Positions 50,640 through 58,703 of a stretch of DNA of 64,000 nt are shown here, piece by piece. The notes beneath the pieces are model-generated. The model saw only the letters and a list, made by a program, of their open reading frames with translations, searched no databases and had not been told where the DNA came from. The DNA comes from Rhizobium laguerreae (lineage in GTDB: Bacteria; Pseudomonadota; Alphaproteobacteria; Rhizobiales; Rhizobiaceae). The DNA is taken from positions 868,001 to 932,000 of the forward strand of contig NZ_MRDM01000014.1 in assembly GCF_002008165.1 (NCBI RefSeq), written 5' to 3'. The position numbers and the translations under genes were made by a program. Positions within the stretch are counted from its first letter, which is position 1; every line of letters begins with the position of its first letter.

Positions 50640-52004
50640 TTAAGCTCTTTCGAAACCGCGCGCCACTTCCCAGTCGGTGATGCGGCGGTCGTATTCTTCC
50701 TGCTCCCATTCGGCAGCGCGGGTGTAATGGTCGATCACGTCGTCGCCGAAGGCTTTGCGCAGCATTGCCGATTCCGTCATTTCAGTAGAGGCCGCGCGCA
50801 GCGTGCGCGGGATCTCGCGGACGCCCTTGCCGCCATAGGCGTCGCCGACGAAGGGCGCTTCGAGTTCGAGCTTGTTCTCGATGCCGTCAATGCCGGCGGC
50901 AAGCAGCGCGGCGAAGGCGAGATAGGGATTGAGATCGGAGCCGCCGACGCGGCACTCGATACGGATTCCCTTGGTCTCCTCGCCGCAGAGCCGGTAGCCG
51001 GCAGTGCGGTTGTCCTTGCTCCAGATCGCCTTGGTCGGCGCAAACGTGCCGGCCATGAAGCGCTTGTAGGAGTTGATGTAGGGCGCCAGGAAATAGGTGA
51101 TCTCGCTCGCATGGGCGAGAAGTCCGGCGACATAATTGTGCATCAGCGGCGACATGCCGTATTTGCCGGTATGGTCGAAGAACAGCGGCTTTTCCTCCAG
51201 GCTCCAGAGCGACTGGTGGATATGCGAGGAACTGCCGGCGGCATTGTAATTCCACTTGGCGAGGAATGTGATGGCCTTGCCCTTCGACCAGGCGATCTCC
51301 TTGCAGCCGTTCTTGATGATCGCATGCCGGTCGGCCATGGCGAGCGCATCGGCGTAGCGCACGTTGATCTCCTCCTGGCCGGCCGACGCCTCGCCCTTGG
51401 AGTTCTCGACCGGAATGCCGGCGCCCTGCAGCCCGGTGCGGATCGCCCGCATCACCTCTTCCTCCTTGGTGGTCTGGAAGATGTGGTAGTCCTCGTTATA
51501 GGCGCTGGCGAGCTTAAGATTGCGGTAGCCAGAAGCCTGCGCCGACTCGTAGGTCTGGTCGAACAGGAAGAATTCGAGCTCGGAGGCCATATAGGCCTTC
51601 ATGCCCATATCCTCGAGGCGCTTCACCTGCTTCTTCAGGATCGCGCGTGGAGAATGGGCGACCTCCTCATGCGTGTGATGATCGAGCATGTCGCACAGCA
51701 CCAGCGCCGTGCCTTCGAGCCAGGGAATGCGACGCAACGTTGCAAGATCCGGCTTCATCGTGTAGTCGCCGTAACCCTTCTCCCAGCTCGTCGCCTTATA
51801 GCCGGAAACGGTCTCCATTTCCATGTCGGTGGCGATCAGGTAGTTGCAGCTGTGCGTTTCCTTCCACGCACTCTCGACGAAATATTCCGCCTGGAAACGC
51901 TTGCCCATCAGCCGGCCCTGCATATCCACCTGGCAGGCCAGAACCGTGTCGATGCGCCCTTCGGCAACATCCTTTCTGAGATCGTCGATTGTGTAGCTGC
52001 TCAT
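50640..52004 (-). CDS. Glutamine-synthetase-family ligase (gamma-glutamylamide synthetase-like)
   Basis: 454-residue GS-fold enzyme. It has the ELEFFLFDQTYE glutamate loop, EINVRYADALAMADRH, NAAGSSSHIHQSLW (metal ligand His), FAPTKAIWSKDNRTAGYR and GGSDLNPYLAFAALLAAG. The sequence is unlike GlnA-I in the C-terminal adenylylation region and resembles PuuA/IpuC-type gamma-glutamylation ligases (amine + Glu + ATP giving gamma-Glu-amide). Neighbours, a permease, two dehydrogenases and an amidohydrolase, fit the same idea. ATG 52004. True glutamine synthetase activity is not ruled out. Confidence 0.88.
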   Translation of the reverse strand: MSSYTIDDLRKDVAEGRIDTVLACQVDMQGRLMGKRFQAEYFVESAWKETHSCNYLIATDMEMETVSGYKATSWEKGYGDYTMKPDLATLRRIPWLEGTALVLCDMLDHHTHEEVAHSPRAILKKQVKRLEDMGMKAYMASELEFFLFDQTYESAQASGYRNLKLASAYNEDYHIFQTTKEEEVMRAIRTGLQGAGIPVENSKGEASAGQEEINVRYADALAMADRHAIIKNGCKEIAWSKGKAITFLAKWNYNAAGSSSHIHQSLWSLEEKPLFFDHTGKYGMSPLMHNYVAGLLAHASEITYFLAPYINSYKRFMAGTFAPTKAIWSKDNRTAGYRLCGEETKGIRIECRVGGSDLNPYLAFAALLAAGIDGIENKLELEAPFVGDAYGGKGVREIPRTLRAASTEMTESAMLRKAFGDDVIDHYTRAAEWEQEEYDRRITDWEVARGFERA

Positions 52005-52150
52005 GATTGATCCGCCTGAACTGGGATTGAAAAATCGGGCCAACGAAATCGCATGCGCTCGGCCGGACTTTGCGGCCCGATGCCTTTTCGTTGAACCGGT
52101 GATGGGGCCGCAGGATGCGGCCCCGCCATTTGAGAGGGAAGCCTCGAGAC

Positions 52151-53707
52151 TTACTTTTCGCCGCTCTCGCCGACTGCTGCTTCGGCGGCCGCGATCTCGG
52201 CTTGGCGCTTCGCCACTTCGGCGCCGATCGGCGGTCCCTTGAAGCGCCGGCTCTCGAAGCCGAACCAGACGATGCCGGTGACCACGAGGAAACCGACGGT
52301 GATATAGAGCGCCCATTCGTTCGGCGGCTGGATGCCGAGAATGAAGATCAGGATCATCGCCAGGATCGACAAGCCTGCAAACAGCTTGAACATGCCTTCA
52401 CCGAGGTTCCACGGGCCCATCTTATCCCACTTCGACGTACCCCAGGCGAAGAGGCCGAGGGCGATCGGGATTGCGAAGGAGAAGAACAGGAAGATGACGG
52501 TGCACGAGACGACGATCGTATAGACCGGCGTGTCGCCGATCGAAACCAGCGACGAACCCCAGACGAACAGGACCGACAGGATCGAGCCGGTCCATATCGC
52601 AGCTACCGGCGTGCGGTACTGCGGGCTGACCTTCGACAGTGCTTTCGATGCCGGCAGACCACCGTCACGCGAGAAGGCGAAGATCATGCGCGAGACCGAG
52701 GTGACGGTCGCAAGGCCGCAGAGCCACTGGCAGACAAGGATGGCAAGATAGAGAATGTCCTTGACGATCGGGTTCACCTGGCTGTCCATCGCCCAGAAAA
52801 ACACGTTCCAGCCCTGCTTCGCCGCATCGTCCATATTCGGCAGCATCAGGACGAAAGAGCACAGCATGATGTAGCCGAAAAGCGCCGACCAGAGCACCGA
52901 GGCGACCATGCCGCGCGGAACCGAATGGGCGGCCTTGACCGTCTCTTCCGACGTATGCGCCGAGGCATCATAGCCGGTGATGGTGTAGATCGGCAGCAGC
53001 AGGCCGAGAAGGAAGACCCAGGCGCCTGAGGTGGTCGGCCAGACATTGCCGCCGACTTCGCCGGAATAGTTGGCGAAGGTGAAGAGGCGGCCGATCTCGT
53101 AGGAGGGCGCCGCGGCGAGGCAGACGACTGCCAGCGCGATCGAGGTCGCGAAGATGAGATAACCCGAGAAATCGGTCAGCTTCGCGGTCAGTCCGATGCC
53201 CATGTGATTTACGAGCGCCTGCGCACCGGTGATGATTACGAGGAAGATGATGCGCACCGTCGTCGAGTCGGTCAGCCCCAGATAGGTCGTGCCCAACGAA
53301 CCCATGAAGAAATAGTAGGTGCCGACATTGATGGCGCCAAGTACGGTGACGAGACCGAGCAGGTTGAACCAGGCGGTCAGCCAGCCGGTGAAGCGGTTGC
53401 CGAGGATCGAACCCCAGTGATAGAGACCGCCGGCCGTCGGGTAGGCCGAGCTAATCTGCGCCATGGCGACGGCGAAGACGAGCGAGATGAAGCAGCCGAG
53501 CGGCCAGCCGATGCCGATTGCCGCCCCGCCGGCGCCGGAGGTCGCTTGCGCCAGTGAATTGATGCCGCCGGAAAGGATGCAAATAATGGAGAATGAGACG
53601 GCGAAATTCGAGAATGAACTCATTCGCCGTTCGAGTTCCTGGGCGTAGCCCATGGAATGCAGGATGTGCACATCCTGCTTCTTGTCCAGTTCGGTATAGT
53701 CCGACAT
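52151..53707 (-). CDS. APC-superfamily permease, amino acid/choline (ACT) type
   Basis: 518-residue, about 12-helix inner-membrane permease. The N-terminal ELERRMSSFSNFAVSFSIICILSGG and the GYDASAHTSEETVKAAHSVPRG loop are diagnostic of the ACT family, which includes yeast Hnm1 (choline/ethanolamine), Uga4 (GABA) and bacterial GABA/ethanolamine-type permeases. The end is a charged Ala/Glu-rich tail. ATG 53707 follows GGGGGAAG. It is 146 bp before the GS-like gene on the same strand; it probably imports the amine that is glutamylated. Confidence 0.92.
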   Translation of the reverse strand: MSDYTELDKKQDVHILHSMGYAQELERRMSSFSNFAVSFSIICILSGGINSLAQATSGAGGAAIGIGWPLGCFISLVFAVAMAQISSAYPTAGGLYHWGSILGNRFTGWLTAWFNLLGLVTVLGAINVGTYYFFMGSLGTTYLGLTDSTTVRIIFLVIITGAQALVNHMGIGLTAKLTDFSGYLIFATSIALAVVCLAAAPSYEIGRLFTFANYSGEVGGNVWPTTSGAWVFLLGLLLPIYTITGYDASAHTSEETVKAAHSVPRGMVASVLWSALFGYIMLCSFVLMLPNMDDAAKQGWNVFFWAMDSQVNPIVKDILYLAILVCQWLCGLATVTSVSRMIFAFSRDGGLPASKALSKVSPQYRTPVAAIWTGSILSVLFVWGSSLVSIGDTPVYTIVVSCTVIFLFFSFAIPIALGLFAWGTSKWDKMGPWNLGEGMFKLFAGLSILAMILIFILGIQPPNEWALYITVGFLVVTGIVWFGFESRRFKGPPIGAEVAKRQAEIAAAEAAVGESGEK

Positions 53708-53825
53708 GACTTCCCCCTGTTCACGATCGGCCGCGGGATTGCGGGCCGATTCAGTGCCAATTGCCCGCGGCATTTGCGCCATGCAGACGTTCGCAGTTAG
53801 ACTGCTCCCTCGGGTCTTCTTTTTA

Positions 53826-54605
53826 TCAGGCGTCCAGACTTTGCTGGAGCAGCCCTTTTAGATAGTCAGCCATGACCCCTTGGCCGCTATCGTCTGCGAT
53901 GAGGTCGTTGCGGACCTCGATCATCACATTGCGCAAGCCGTTCGAAAGCCCGTGCAGGATCAGCGTGTGGGTCACGCCGTCCTCGGGTCCGTAGGGCTCG
54001 TTGCGTTCCGTCCTGTAAAGCGGCGCCTCGGCCGCTGCCCTCAGCATAAGGTCGGCGAGCCGGCTATCCTCATCGTGCAATATGCCGAGTTCGACGGCGC
54101 GTTCGCGGCCGTGATAGACCGGCGTGAAGCTGTGCATCGTCACGATGATGCTGTCCTGCCCCCTAGCCCGGCGATCACGGATCAGCCCGCGGATGGCGTC
54201 GTGGAAAGGCACGTAAAGCGAGTCGGTGCGCGCAAGCCGTTCTTCCGGGCTCAACTCCCTGTTGCCGGGAATGGCGTAGATCTCGCTGGTCTCCGGCATC
54301 GCGCCGGGTGAACTGGGCGGCCGGTTGCAGTCATAGATAAGCCGCGAGAACCGCTGGTAAACGACCGTCGCGTCGAGCGCTTCCGATATGCTGCGGGCGA
54401 CCGCAAGCGCGCCTGGATCCCAGGCAATGTGACTGGAGAGCGCTTCGCTGGGCAGGCCGAGATCGCCGTAAACGACTGGAAGCGCATTCGAAGCGTGCTC
54501 GCAGATCAGAAGCACCGGGCTCCGGCCGTGGATACGTTCGATCCCGACGCAGTCACCGTCCGCTTCACTGAGGATTTTCGGCCGGGCCAGCACCAAAGGC
54601 GCCAC
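53826..54605 (-). CDS. N-formylglutamate amidohydrolase-family protein
   Basis: 259-residue zinc hydrolase of the HutG/FGase family. Visible motifs: VLLICEHASNALP (metal His and catalytic Glu region), AWDPGALAVA, DCNRPPSSPGA, VTMHSFTPVYHGRERAVELGILHDED and MIEVRNDLI. FGases cleave N-formylglutamate, but this one has no histidine-degradation neighbours. In this context it is more likely to hydrolyse a gamma-glutamyl or N-acyl amide, releasing glutamate. GTG 54605 is the start in the best context AAGGGATAGGA; a TTG or GTG a few codons in is possible. First gene of the minus-strand operon, divergent from rpiR. Confidence 0.85.
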   Translation of the reverse strand: MAPLVLARPKILSEADGDCVGIERIHGRSPVLLICEHASNALPVVYGDLGLPSEALSSHIAWDPGALAVARSISEALDATVVYQRFSRLIYDCNRPPSSPGAMPETSEIYAIPGNRELSPEERLARTDSLYVPFHDAIRGLIRDRRARGQDSIIVTMHSFTPVYHGRERAVELGILHDEDSRLADLMLRAAAEAPLYRTERNEPYGPEDGVTHTLILHGLSNGLRNVMIEVRNDLIADDSGQGVMADYLKGLLQQSLDA

Positions 54606-54629
54606 TCCTATCCCTTAACAAATTCTTGA

Positions 54630-54648
54630 TGAAGAAAAGAATTCTTCA
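54630..54648. promoter_or_regulatory. Inverted repeat between amidohydrolase and rpiR genes (possible operator)
   Basis: TGAAGAA-N5-TTCTTCA, 7-bp perfect arms, 25 bp upstream of the amidohydrolase start. It would overlap the minus-strand promoter. RpiR-type regulators typically bind such AT-rich GAA/TTC palindromes. Confidence 0.6.
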
Positions 54649-54674
54649 GGTTTCAGCCTGTGTCAAGCGTCGAC

Positions 54675-54690
54675 TGAAAATTTCTTTTCA
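54675..54690. promoter_or_regulatory. Second inverted repeat upstream of rpiR (possible operator)
   Basis: TGAAAA-TTTC-TTTTCA, perfect arms of 6 bp with a 4-bp spacer, similar in type to known RpiR operators. It lies just before the -35 of the rpiR promoter. Confidence 0.65.
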
Positions 54691-54699
54691 TGACAGTGG

Positions 54700-54729
54700 T
54701 TGACATGGATTATGACAGCGTTGTTAACT
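54700..54729 (+). promoter_or_regulatory. Promoter of rpiR
   Basis: TTGACA (54700-54705), then 18 bp, then TTAACT (54724-54729). A second TTGACA-like TTGACA/TGACAG motif nearby adds doubt. Start of transcription would be near 54736, about 40 bp before the GTG. Confidence 0.55.
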
Positions 54730-54773
54730 TTGAGTGGGAAAGTGGCGCCAGACCATCCCGGGGAGCATATTAA

Positions 54774-55646
54774 GTGACAGTTGCGTCGAAGACGGTTTCG
54801 GACGTCATACACTCGCATTTGGGGGTGTTAACGCGTGCCGAGAAGCAGCTGGCTGAAAGCCTGCTCGACAATTATCCGGTCTCCGGCCTCGGCAGCATCA
54901 CCACGATCGCCGAGAACGCCGGCGTCTCGACGCCGACCGTCGTGCGCATGGTGCAGAAGCTTGGCTTTAAGGGCTATCCGGACTTTCAGGCGCATCTGCA
55001 TCAGGAAGTCGAGGCGACGATCTCGAACCCGATCGCCAAGCACGACCGCTGGGCGCAGAACGCACCAGGCACCCATATTCTCAACCGTTTCGCCGATGCC
55101 ATCATGGGCAACCTGCGCCAGACGCTGACCGATCTCGACACCGCGACGTTCGACAGCGTCGCCGCGTTGCTCTCCGACCGCAAGCGCGGCCTTTATTTCG
55201 TCGGCGGCCGCATCACCGGCGCGCTTGCCGAGTATTTCTTCACCCATATGCAGGTGATCCGGCCGGCAACGACGCTGCTATCGTCGAATTCCAGCAGCTG
55301 GCCGCAATATGTCCTCAACATGAATGCCGGCGACATCCTGATCATCTTCGACATCCGCCGCTATGAGCAGGAGATGGTGAGCCTTGCGACCGCCGCCCGC
55401 AAACGCGGTGCCGAAATCATCGTCTTCACCGACCAGTGGGGTTCGCCGGCCGCCAAGCTCGCCAGGCATGCCTTCCGCGTCCGGATCGAGGCGCCGTCGG
55501 CCTGGGATTCCTCCGTCGTCACCCTTTTCATCGTCGAAGCGCTGATCGAGGCCGTTCAGAATTCGACCTGGGACGAGACGAAAGAGCGCATGAAGACACT
55601 GGAAGGCCTGTTCGAGCAGACCAGGCTTTTCCGTAAACCGGGTTAG
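54774..55646 (+). CDS. RpiR/MurR-family transcriptional regulator
   Basis: 290-residue regulator. The N-terminal HTH_6 domain (about 1-77) has LTRAEKQLAESLLDNYP, TTIAENAGVSTPTVVRMVQKLGFKGYPDFQAHL; the C-terminal SIS domain (about 130-270) has GLYFVGGRITGALAEYFFTH and AARKRGAEIIVFTDQW. SIS domains sense phosphorylated sugars in most members, but many amine and amino-acid regulators use the same fold. Starts at GTG 54774 with GGGGAG upstream. It lies between divergent transport and degradation operons and probably controls both. Confidence 0.93.
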   Translation: MTVASKTVSDVIHSHLGVLTRAEKQLAESLLDNYPVSGLGSITTIAENAGVSTPTVVRMVQKLGFKGYPDFQAHLHQEVEATISNPIAKHDRWAQNAPGTHILNRFADAIMGNLRQTLTDLDTATFDSVAALLSDRKRGLYFVGGRITGALAEYFFTHMQVIRPATTLLSSNSSSWPQYVLNMNAGDILIIFDIRRYEQEMVSLATAARKRGAEIIVFTDQWGSPAAKLARHAFRVRIEAPSAWDSSVVTLFIVEALIEAVQNSTWDETKERMKTLEGLFEQTRLFRKPG

Positions 55647-55837
55647 GAGGACAAGACTAAAACAGAAGAAAAACAATGGCGGACTTTTCGCGGAAACAGA
55701 CGGCGTTGTCGCAAATAAAACATTTGTCGCAACCCCCGCTATTCACAGCAGAATTAACGTCATCGAACCGTCACACAAGCTTCATGTAATCTCATTAACA
55801 GCATCGCCAGACACTGAAAACCCGAAGGAGAACAACA

Positions 55838-56941
55838 GTGATCTCTAACATTTCTCGACTTCTGTCGCTTTCTACTGCGATGATCGTGGCCTCGACCGCG
55901 ATTGCCGCCGCCGAGCCGAGCGCTGAACTTATCGCCGCCGCCAAAAAAGAAGGAAGCCTGACGACGATCGCTCTGCCGCACAGCTGGTGCGGCTATGGCG
56001 ACGTCATTGCCGGCTTCAAGGCCAAGTACGGCCTCGAGGTCAACGAACTGAACCCGGATGCAAGTTCGGGCGACGAAATCGAAGCCATCAAGGCCAACAA
56101 GGGCAACACCGGCCCGCAGGCTCCCGACGTCATCGACGTCGGCCTCTCTTTCGGCCCGTCTGCCAAGAAAGACGGCCTGATCCAGCCTTATAAGGTCTCC
56201 ACCTGGGATTCCATTCCGGATACCGCCAAGGATGCTGAAGGCTACTGGTACGGCGACTATTACGGCGTTCTCGCGCTCCTGGTGAACAAGGATCTCGTCA
56301 AGGAATCGCCGACTGACTGGGCCGACCTGAAGAAGAGCGACTATGCAAACAGCGTCGCCCTCGCAGGCGATCCGCGCAGCGCCAACCAGGCTGTCCAGGG
56401 CGTCTACGCCGCTGGTCTTTCCGCATCCGGCGGCGACGCTGCCAAGGCAGCCGAGGAAGGCCTGAAGTACTTCGCCGAACTGAACAAGAGCGGCAATTTC
56501 GTGCCGGTCGTCGGCAAGGCTGCTCCCTTCGCGCAGGGCTCCACGCCGATCGTCATCGCGTGGGACTACAACGCCCTCTCGTGGGGAGAAGGCCTGAAGG
56601 GCAATCCTCCGTTCGAGGTCGTCGTTCCGAAGACCGGCGTCGTAGCCGGCGTCTACGTTCAGGCGATCTCCGCCTTCGCTCCGCATCCGAACGCTGCCAA
56701 GCTATGGATGGAATATCTCTATTCCGACGAAGGTCAGCTCGGCTGGCTGAAGGGCTATTGCCATCCGATCCGCTTCAACGATCTTGCCAAGAACAACAAG
56801 ATCCCGAAGGAACTGCTCGACAAGCTGCCGCCGGCAGCAGCCTATGAAAAGGCTGTCTTCCCGACGCTGGAAGAGCAGGCCGCCGGCAAGGAAACAATCA
56901 CCAAGAACTGGGATTCCGTCGTCGGCGCCAACGTTCAGTAA
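55838..56941 (+). CDS. ABC transporter periplasmic substrate-binding protein (PotD/FbpA-like)
   Basis: 367-residue type II binding protein with signal peptide (SLSTAMIVASTAIAAA, cut near 25). Mature parts: AAAKKEGSLTTIALPHSWCGYGDVIAGFKAKYGLEV, GLIQPYKVSTWDSIPD and GYWYGDYYGVLALLVNKDLV. The family includes iron, thiamine, 2-aminoethylphosphonate and polyamine binders. No ligand can be assigned, though conserved aromatic Trp/Tyr positions would suit a cation. GTG 55838 follows GAAGGAGAACA. First gene of the importer; a hairpin follows its stop. Confidence 0.9.
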   Translation: MISNISRLLSLSTAMIVASTAIAAAEPSAELIAAAKKEGSLTTIALPHSWCGYGDVIAGFKAKYGLEVNELNPDASSGDEIEAIKANKGNTGPQAPDVIDVGLSFGPSAKKDGLIQPYKVSTWDSIPDTAKDAEGYWYGDYYGVLALLVNKDLVKESPTDWADLKKSDYANSVALAGDPRSANQAVQGVYAAGLSASGGDAAKAAEEGLKYFAELNKSGNFVPVVGKAAPFAQGSTPIVIAWDYNALSWGEGLKGNPPFEVVVPKTGVVAGVYVQAISAFAPHPNAAKLWMEYLYSDEGQLGWLKGYCHPIRFNDLAKNNKIPKELLDKLPPAAAYEKAVFPTLEEQAAGKETITKNWDSVVGANVQ

Positions 56942-56953
56942 ACTTTGATCCTG

Positions 56954-56977
56954 CCTCCCCGCCGCAAGGCGGGGAGG
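56954..56977 (+). terminator. Intercistronic hairpin after the binding-protein gene
   Basis: CCTCCCCGCC-GCAA-GGCGGGGAGG, 10-bp GC stem followed by TTTTCT. Partial termination or RNase stop here would raise binding-protein output relative to the membrane parts. Confidence 0.8.
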
Positions 56978-57012
56978 TTTTCTCACTCCGACGCCCCAGG
57001 ATGAGCTTTTCC

Positions 57013-57906
57013 ATGAGCACCGTTTCAACGCCGATGGCGAGCAGTGCCCCCTTGATCAACAAAGACCGCGTGATCGACTGGCTGGGCATCGCACCCTTCA
57101 TTATTTTCTCGCTGCTATTCCTGATCATCCCCACGCTTTATCTCGTGGTGGGCGCGTTCCTGACGCCCGAGGGCGATTTCACGCTGAAGAATATCGGCGA
57201 TCTTTTTACGCCATCGATCATGAGCGCTTACTGGATCAGTATCCGCGTCTCGGTCGCCTCCGCCCTCGGCGGCGCGCTGATCGGATTTTTCCTTGCCTGG
57301 GCCGTCGTGCTCGGTGGCCTGCCCGCCTCCGTGCGCTCGACACTGCTCACCTTCTCCGGCGTCGCCTCGAATTTTGCCGGCGTGCCGCTCGCCTTCGCCT
57401 TCCTCGCAACGCTGGGCCGCACCGGCCTTGTGACGATCTTCCTGCGCGAATGGTTCGGTTTCAATCTCTATGGCACCGGCTTCAACCTGCTGTCCTTCTT
57501 CGGCCTCACCATCACCTACATGTATTTTCAGATTCCGCTGATGGTGCTGATCCTGACGCCGGCCCTCGACGGCATGAAGAAGGAATGGCGCGAAGCATCC
57601 CAGATTCTCGGCGCCACCAACCGCCAATACTGGACGATGGTCGCGCTGCCGATCCTCTGGCCGAGCCTGCTCGGTACGACGCTGCTGCTTTTCGCCAATG
57701 CCTTCGGCGCCATCGCCACAGCCTTTGCGCTGACCGGCAGCTCGCTGAACATCGTGCCGATCCTGCTTTATGCGCAGATCCGCGGCGATGTTCTGCATAA
57801 TGCCAACCTCGGTTACGCCATCGCGCTCGGCATGATCGTCATCACCGGCGTCTCCAACGTCCTTTACCTCCTGCTGCGCATGCGCGCCGAACGGTGGCAG
57901 AAATGA
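57013..57906 (+). CDS. ABC transporter permease 1 (PotB-like)
   Basis: About 297 residues with six helices and the EAA loop EWREASQILGATNRQYWTMVALPIL (about 195-219), where the ATPase docks. First start could be ATG 57001 (MSFSM) or ATG 57013; the second Met follows a GAGCTTTTCC region with little signal. Overlaps the second permease by 4 bp. Belongs with the binding protein and ATPase to one importer. Confidence 0.9.
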   Translation: MSTVSTPMASSAPLINKDRVIDWLGIAPFIIFSLLFLIIPTLYLVVGAFLTPEGDFTLKNIGDLFTPSIMSAYWISIRVSVASALGGALIGFFLAWAVVLGGLPASVRSTLLTFSGVASNFAGVPLAFAFLATLGRTGLVTIFLREWFGFNLYGTGFNLLSFFGLTITYMYFQIPLMVLILTPALDGMKKEWREASQILGATNRQYWTMVALPILWPSLLGTTLLLFANAFGAIATAFALTGSSLNIVPILLYAQIRGDVLHNANLGYAIALGMIVITGVSNVLYLLLRMRAERWQK

Positions 57907-58691
57907 AAGCTCAACGTCTCGGAGCCTGGATCGCCATCATTCTCGGCGCGTCCTACTTCATCATCCCGCTGATCGGCACAATCGAGTTTTCGCTGCGCAT
58001 GCGCCGCGGCGAATACAGCCTCGACGCCTATCAATCGGTCTTCTCGGACATTCAGTTCCGCGAGACCTTCGGCTATTCCATGCTGATGGCGCTGCTGACC
58101 ATCGTCTTCGGCATGCTGCTCGTCGTGCCAACGGCCTATTGGGTGCGGCTGCGCCTGCCGCAGATGCGCCCCGTCGTCGAATTCATCACGCTGCTGCCGC
58201 TTGTGATTCCGGCGATCGTCATCGTCTTCGGTTACCTCAGGATGTACAATTCGTCGTCCTACCTGCCGCTGACGGGTTCAACGACGGGCACCAACATCCT
58301 GCTGGTCTTTTCCTATATCACCCTGTCCCTCCCCTACATGTACCGCGCCGTCGATACCGCCATGCGCGCCATCGACGTCCGCACGCTGACGGAGGCGGCC
58401 GAAAGCCTCGGCGCCCGCTGGACGACCATCATGTTCAAGTGCATTTTCCCGAACGTCATGAGCGGCGTGCTCTCAGGCGCCTTTATCACGCTCGCGATCG
58501 TCATGGGCGAATTCACCTTTGCCGCACTGCTCAACCGTCCGGCCTTCGGTCCCTACCTGCAGCTCGTCGGCGCCAACAAGGCCTATGAGCCTTCGGCGCT
58601 TGCCGTCATCGCCTTCTCGATCACCTGGCTCAGCATGGGCCTGCTCAACCTCGTTTCCCGCGTCGGCAAAGCCCGCCCGGCAAAGGCTTAA
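57903..58691 (+). CDS. ABC transporter permease 2 (PotC-like)
   Basis: 262-residue inner-membrane protein, six helices, with EAA loop TEAAESLGARWTTIMFKCIFPNVMSGV. ATG 57903 overlaps the first permease stop (ATGA). It forms the heterodimeric channel with permease 1. Confidence 0.92.
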   Translation: MKAQRLGAWIAIILGASYFIIPLIGTIEFSLRMRRGEYSLDAYQSVFSDIQFRETFGYSMLMALLTIVFGMLLVVPTAYWVRLRLPQMRPVVEFITLLPLVIPAIVIVFGYLRMYNSSSYLPLTGSTTGTNILLVFSYITLSLPYMYRAVDTAMRAIDVRTLTEAAESLGARWTTIMFKCIFPNVMSGVLSGAFITLAIVMGEFTFAALLNRPAFGPYLQLVGANKAYEPSALAVIAFSITWLSMGLLNLVSRVGKARPAKA

Positions 58692-58703
58692 GGTATCTGG
58701 CTC

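Noticed and set aside
50640..52004. Firm assignment as PuuA or GlnA
   Set aside because: Sequence alone does not separate gamma-glutamylputrescine synthetase from other GS-like ligases, and puuB/puuD-type genes are absent.
53826..54605. HutG of histidine degradation
   Set aside because: No hutH, hutU or hutI nearby; the context is amine metabolism.
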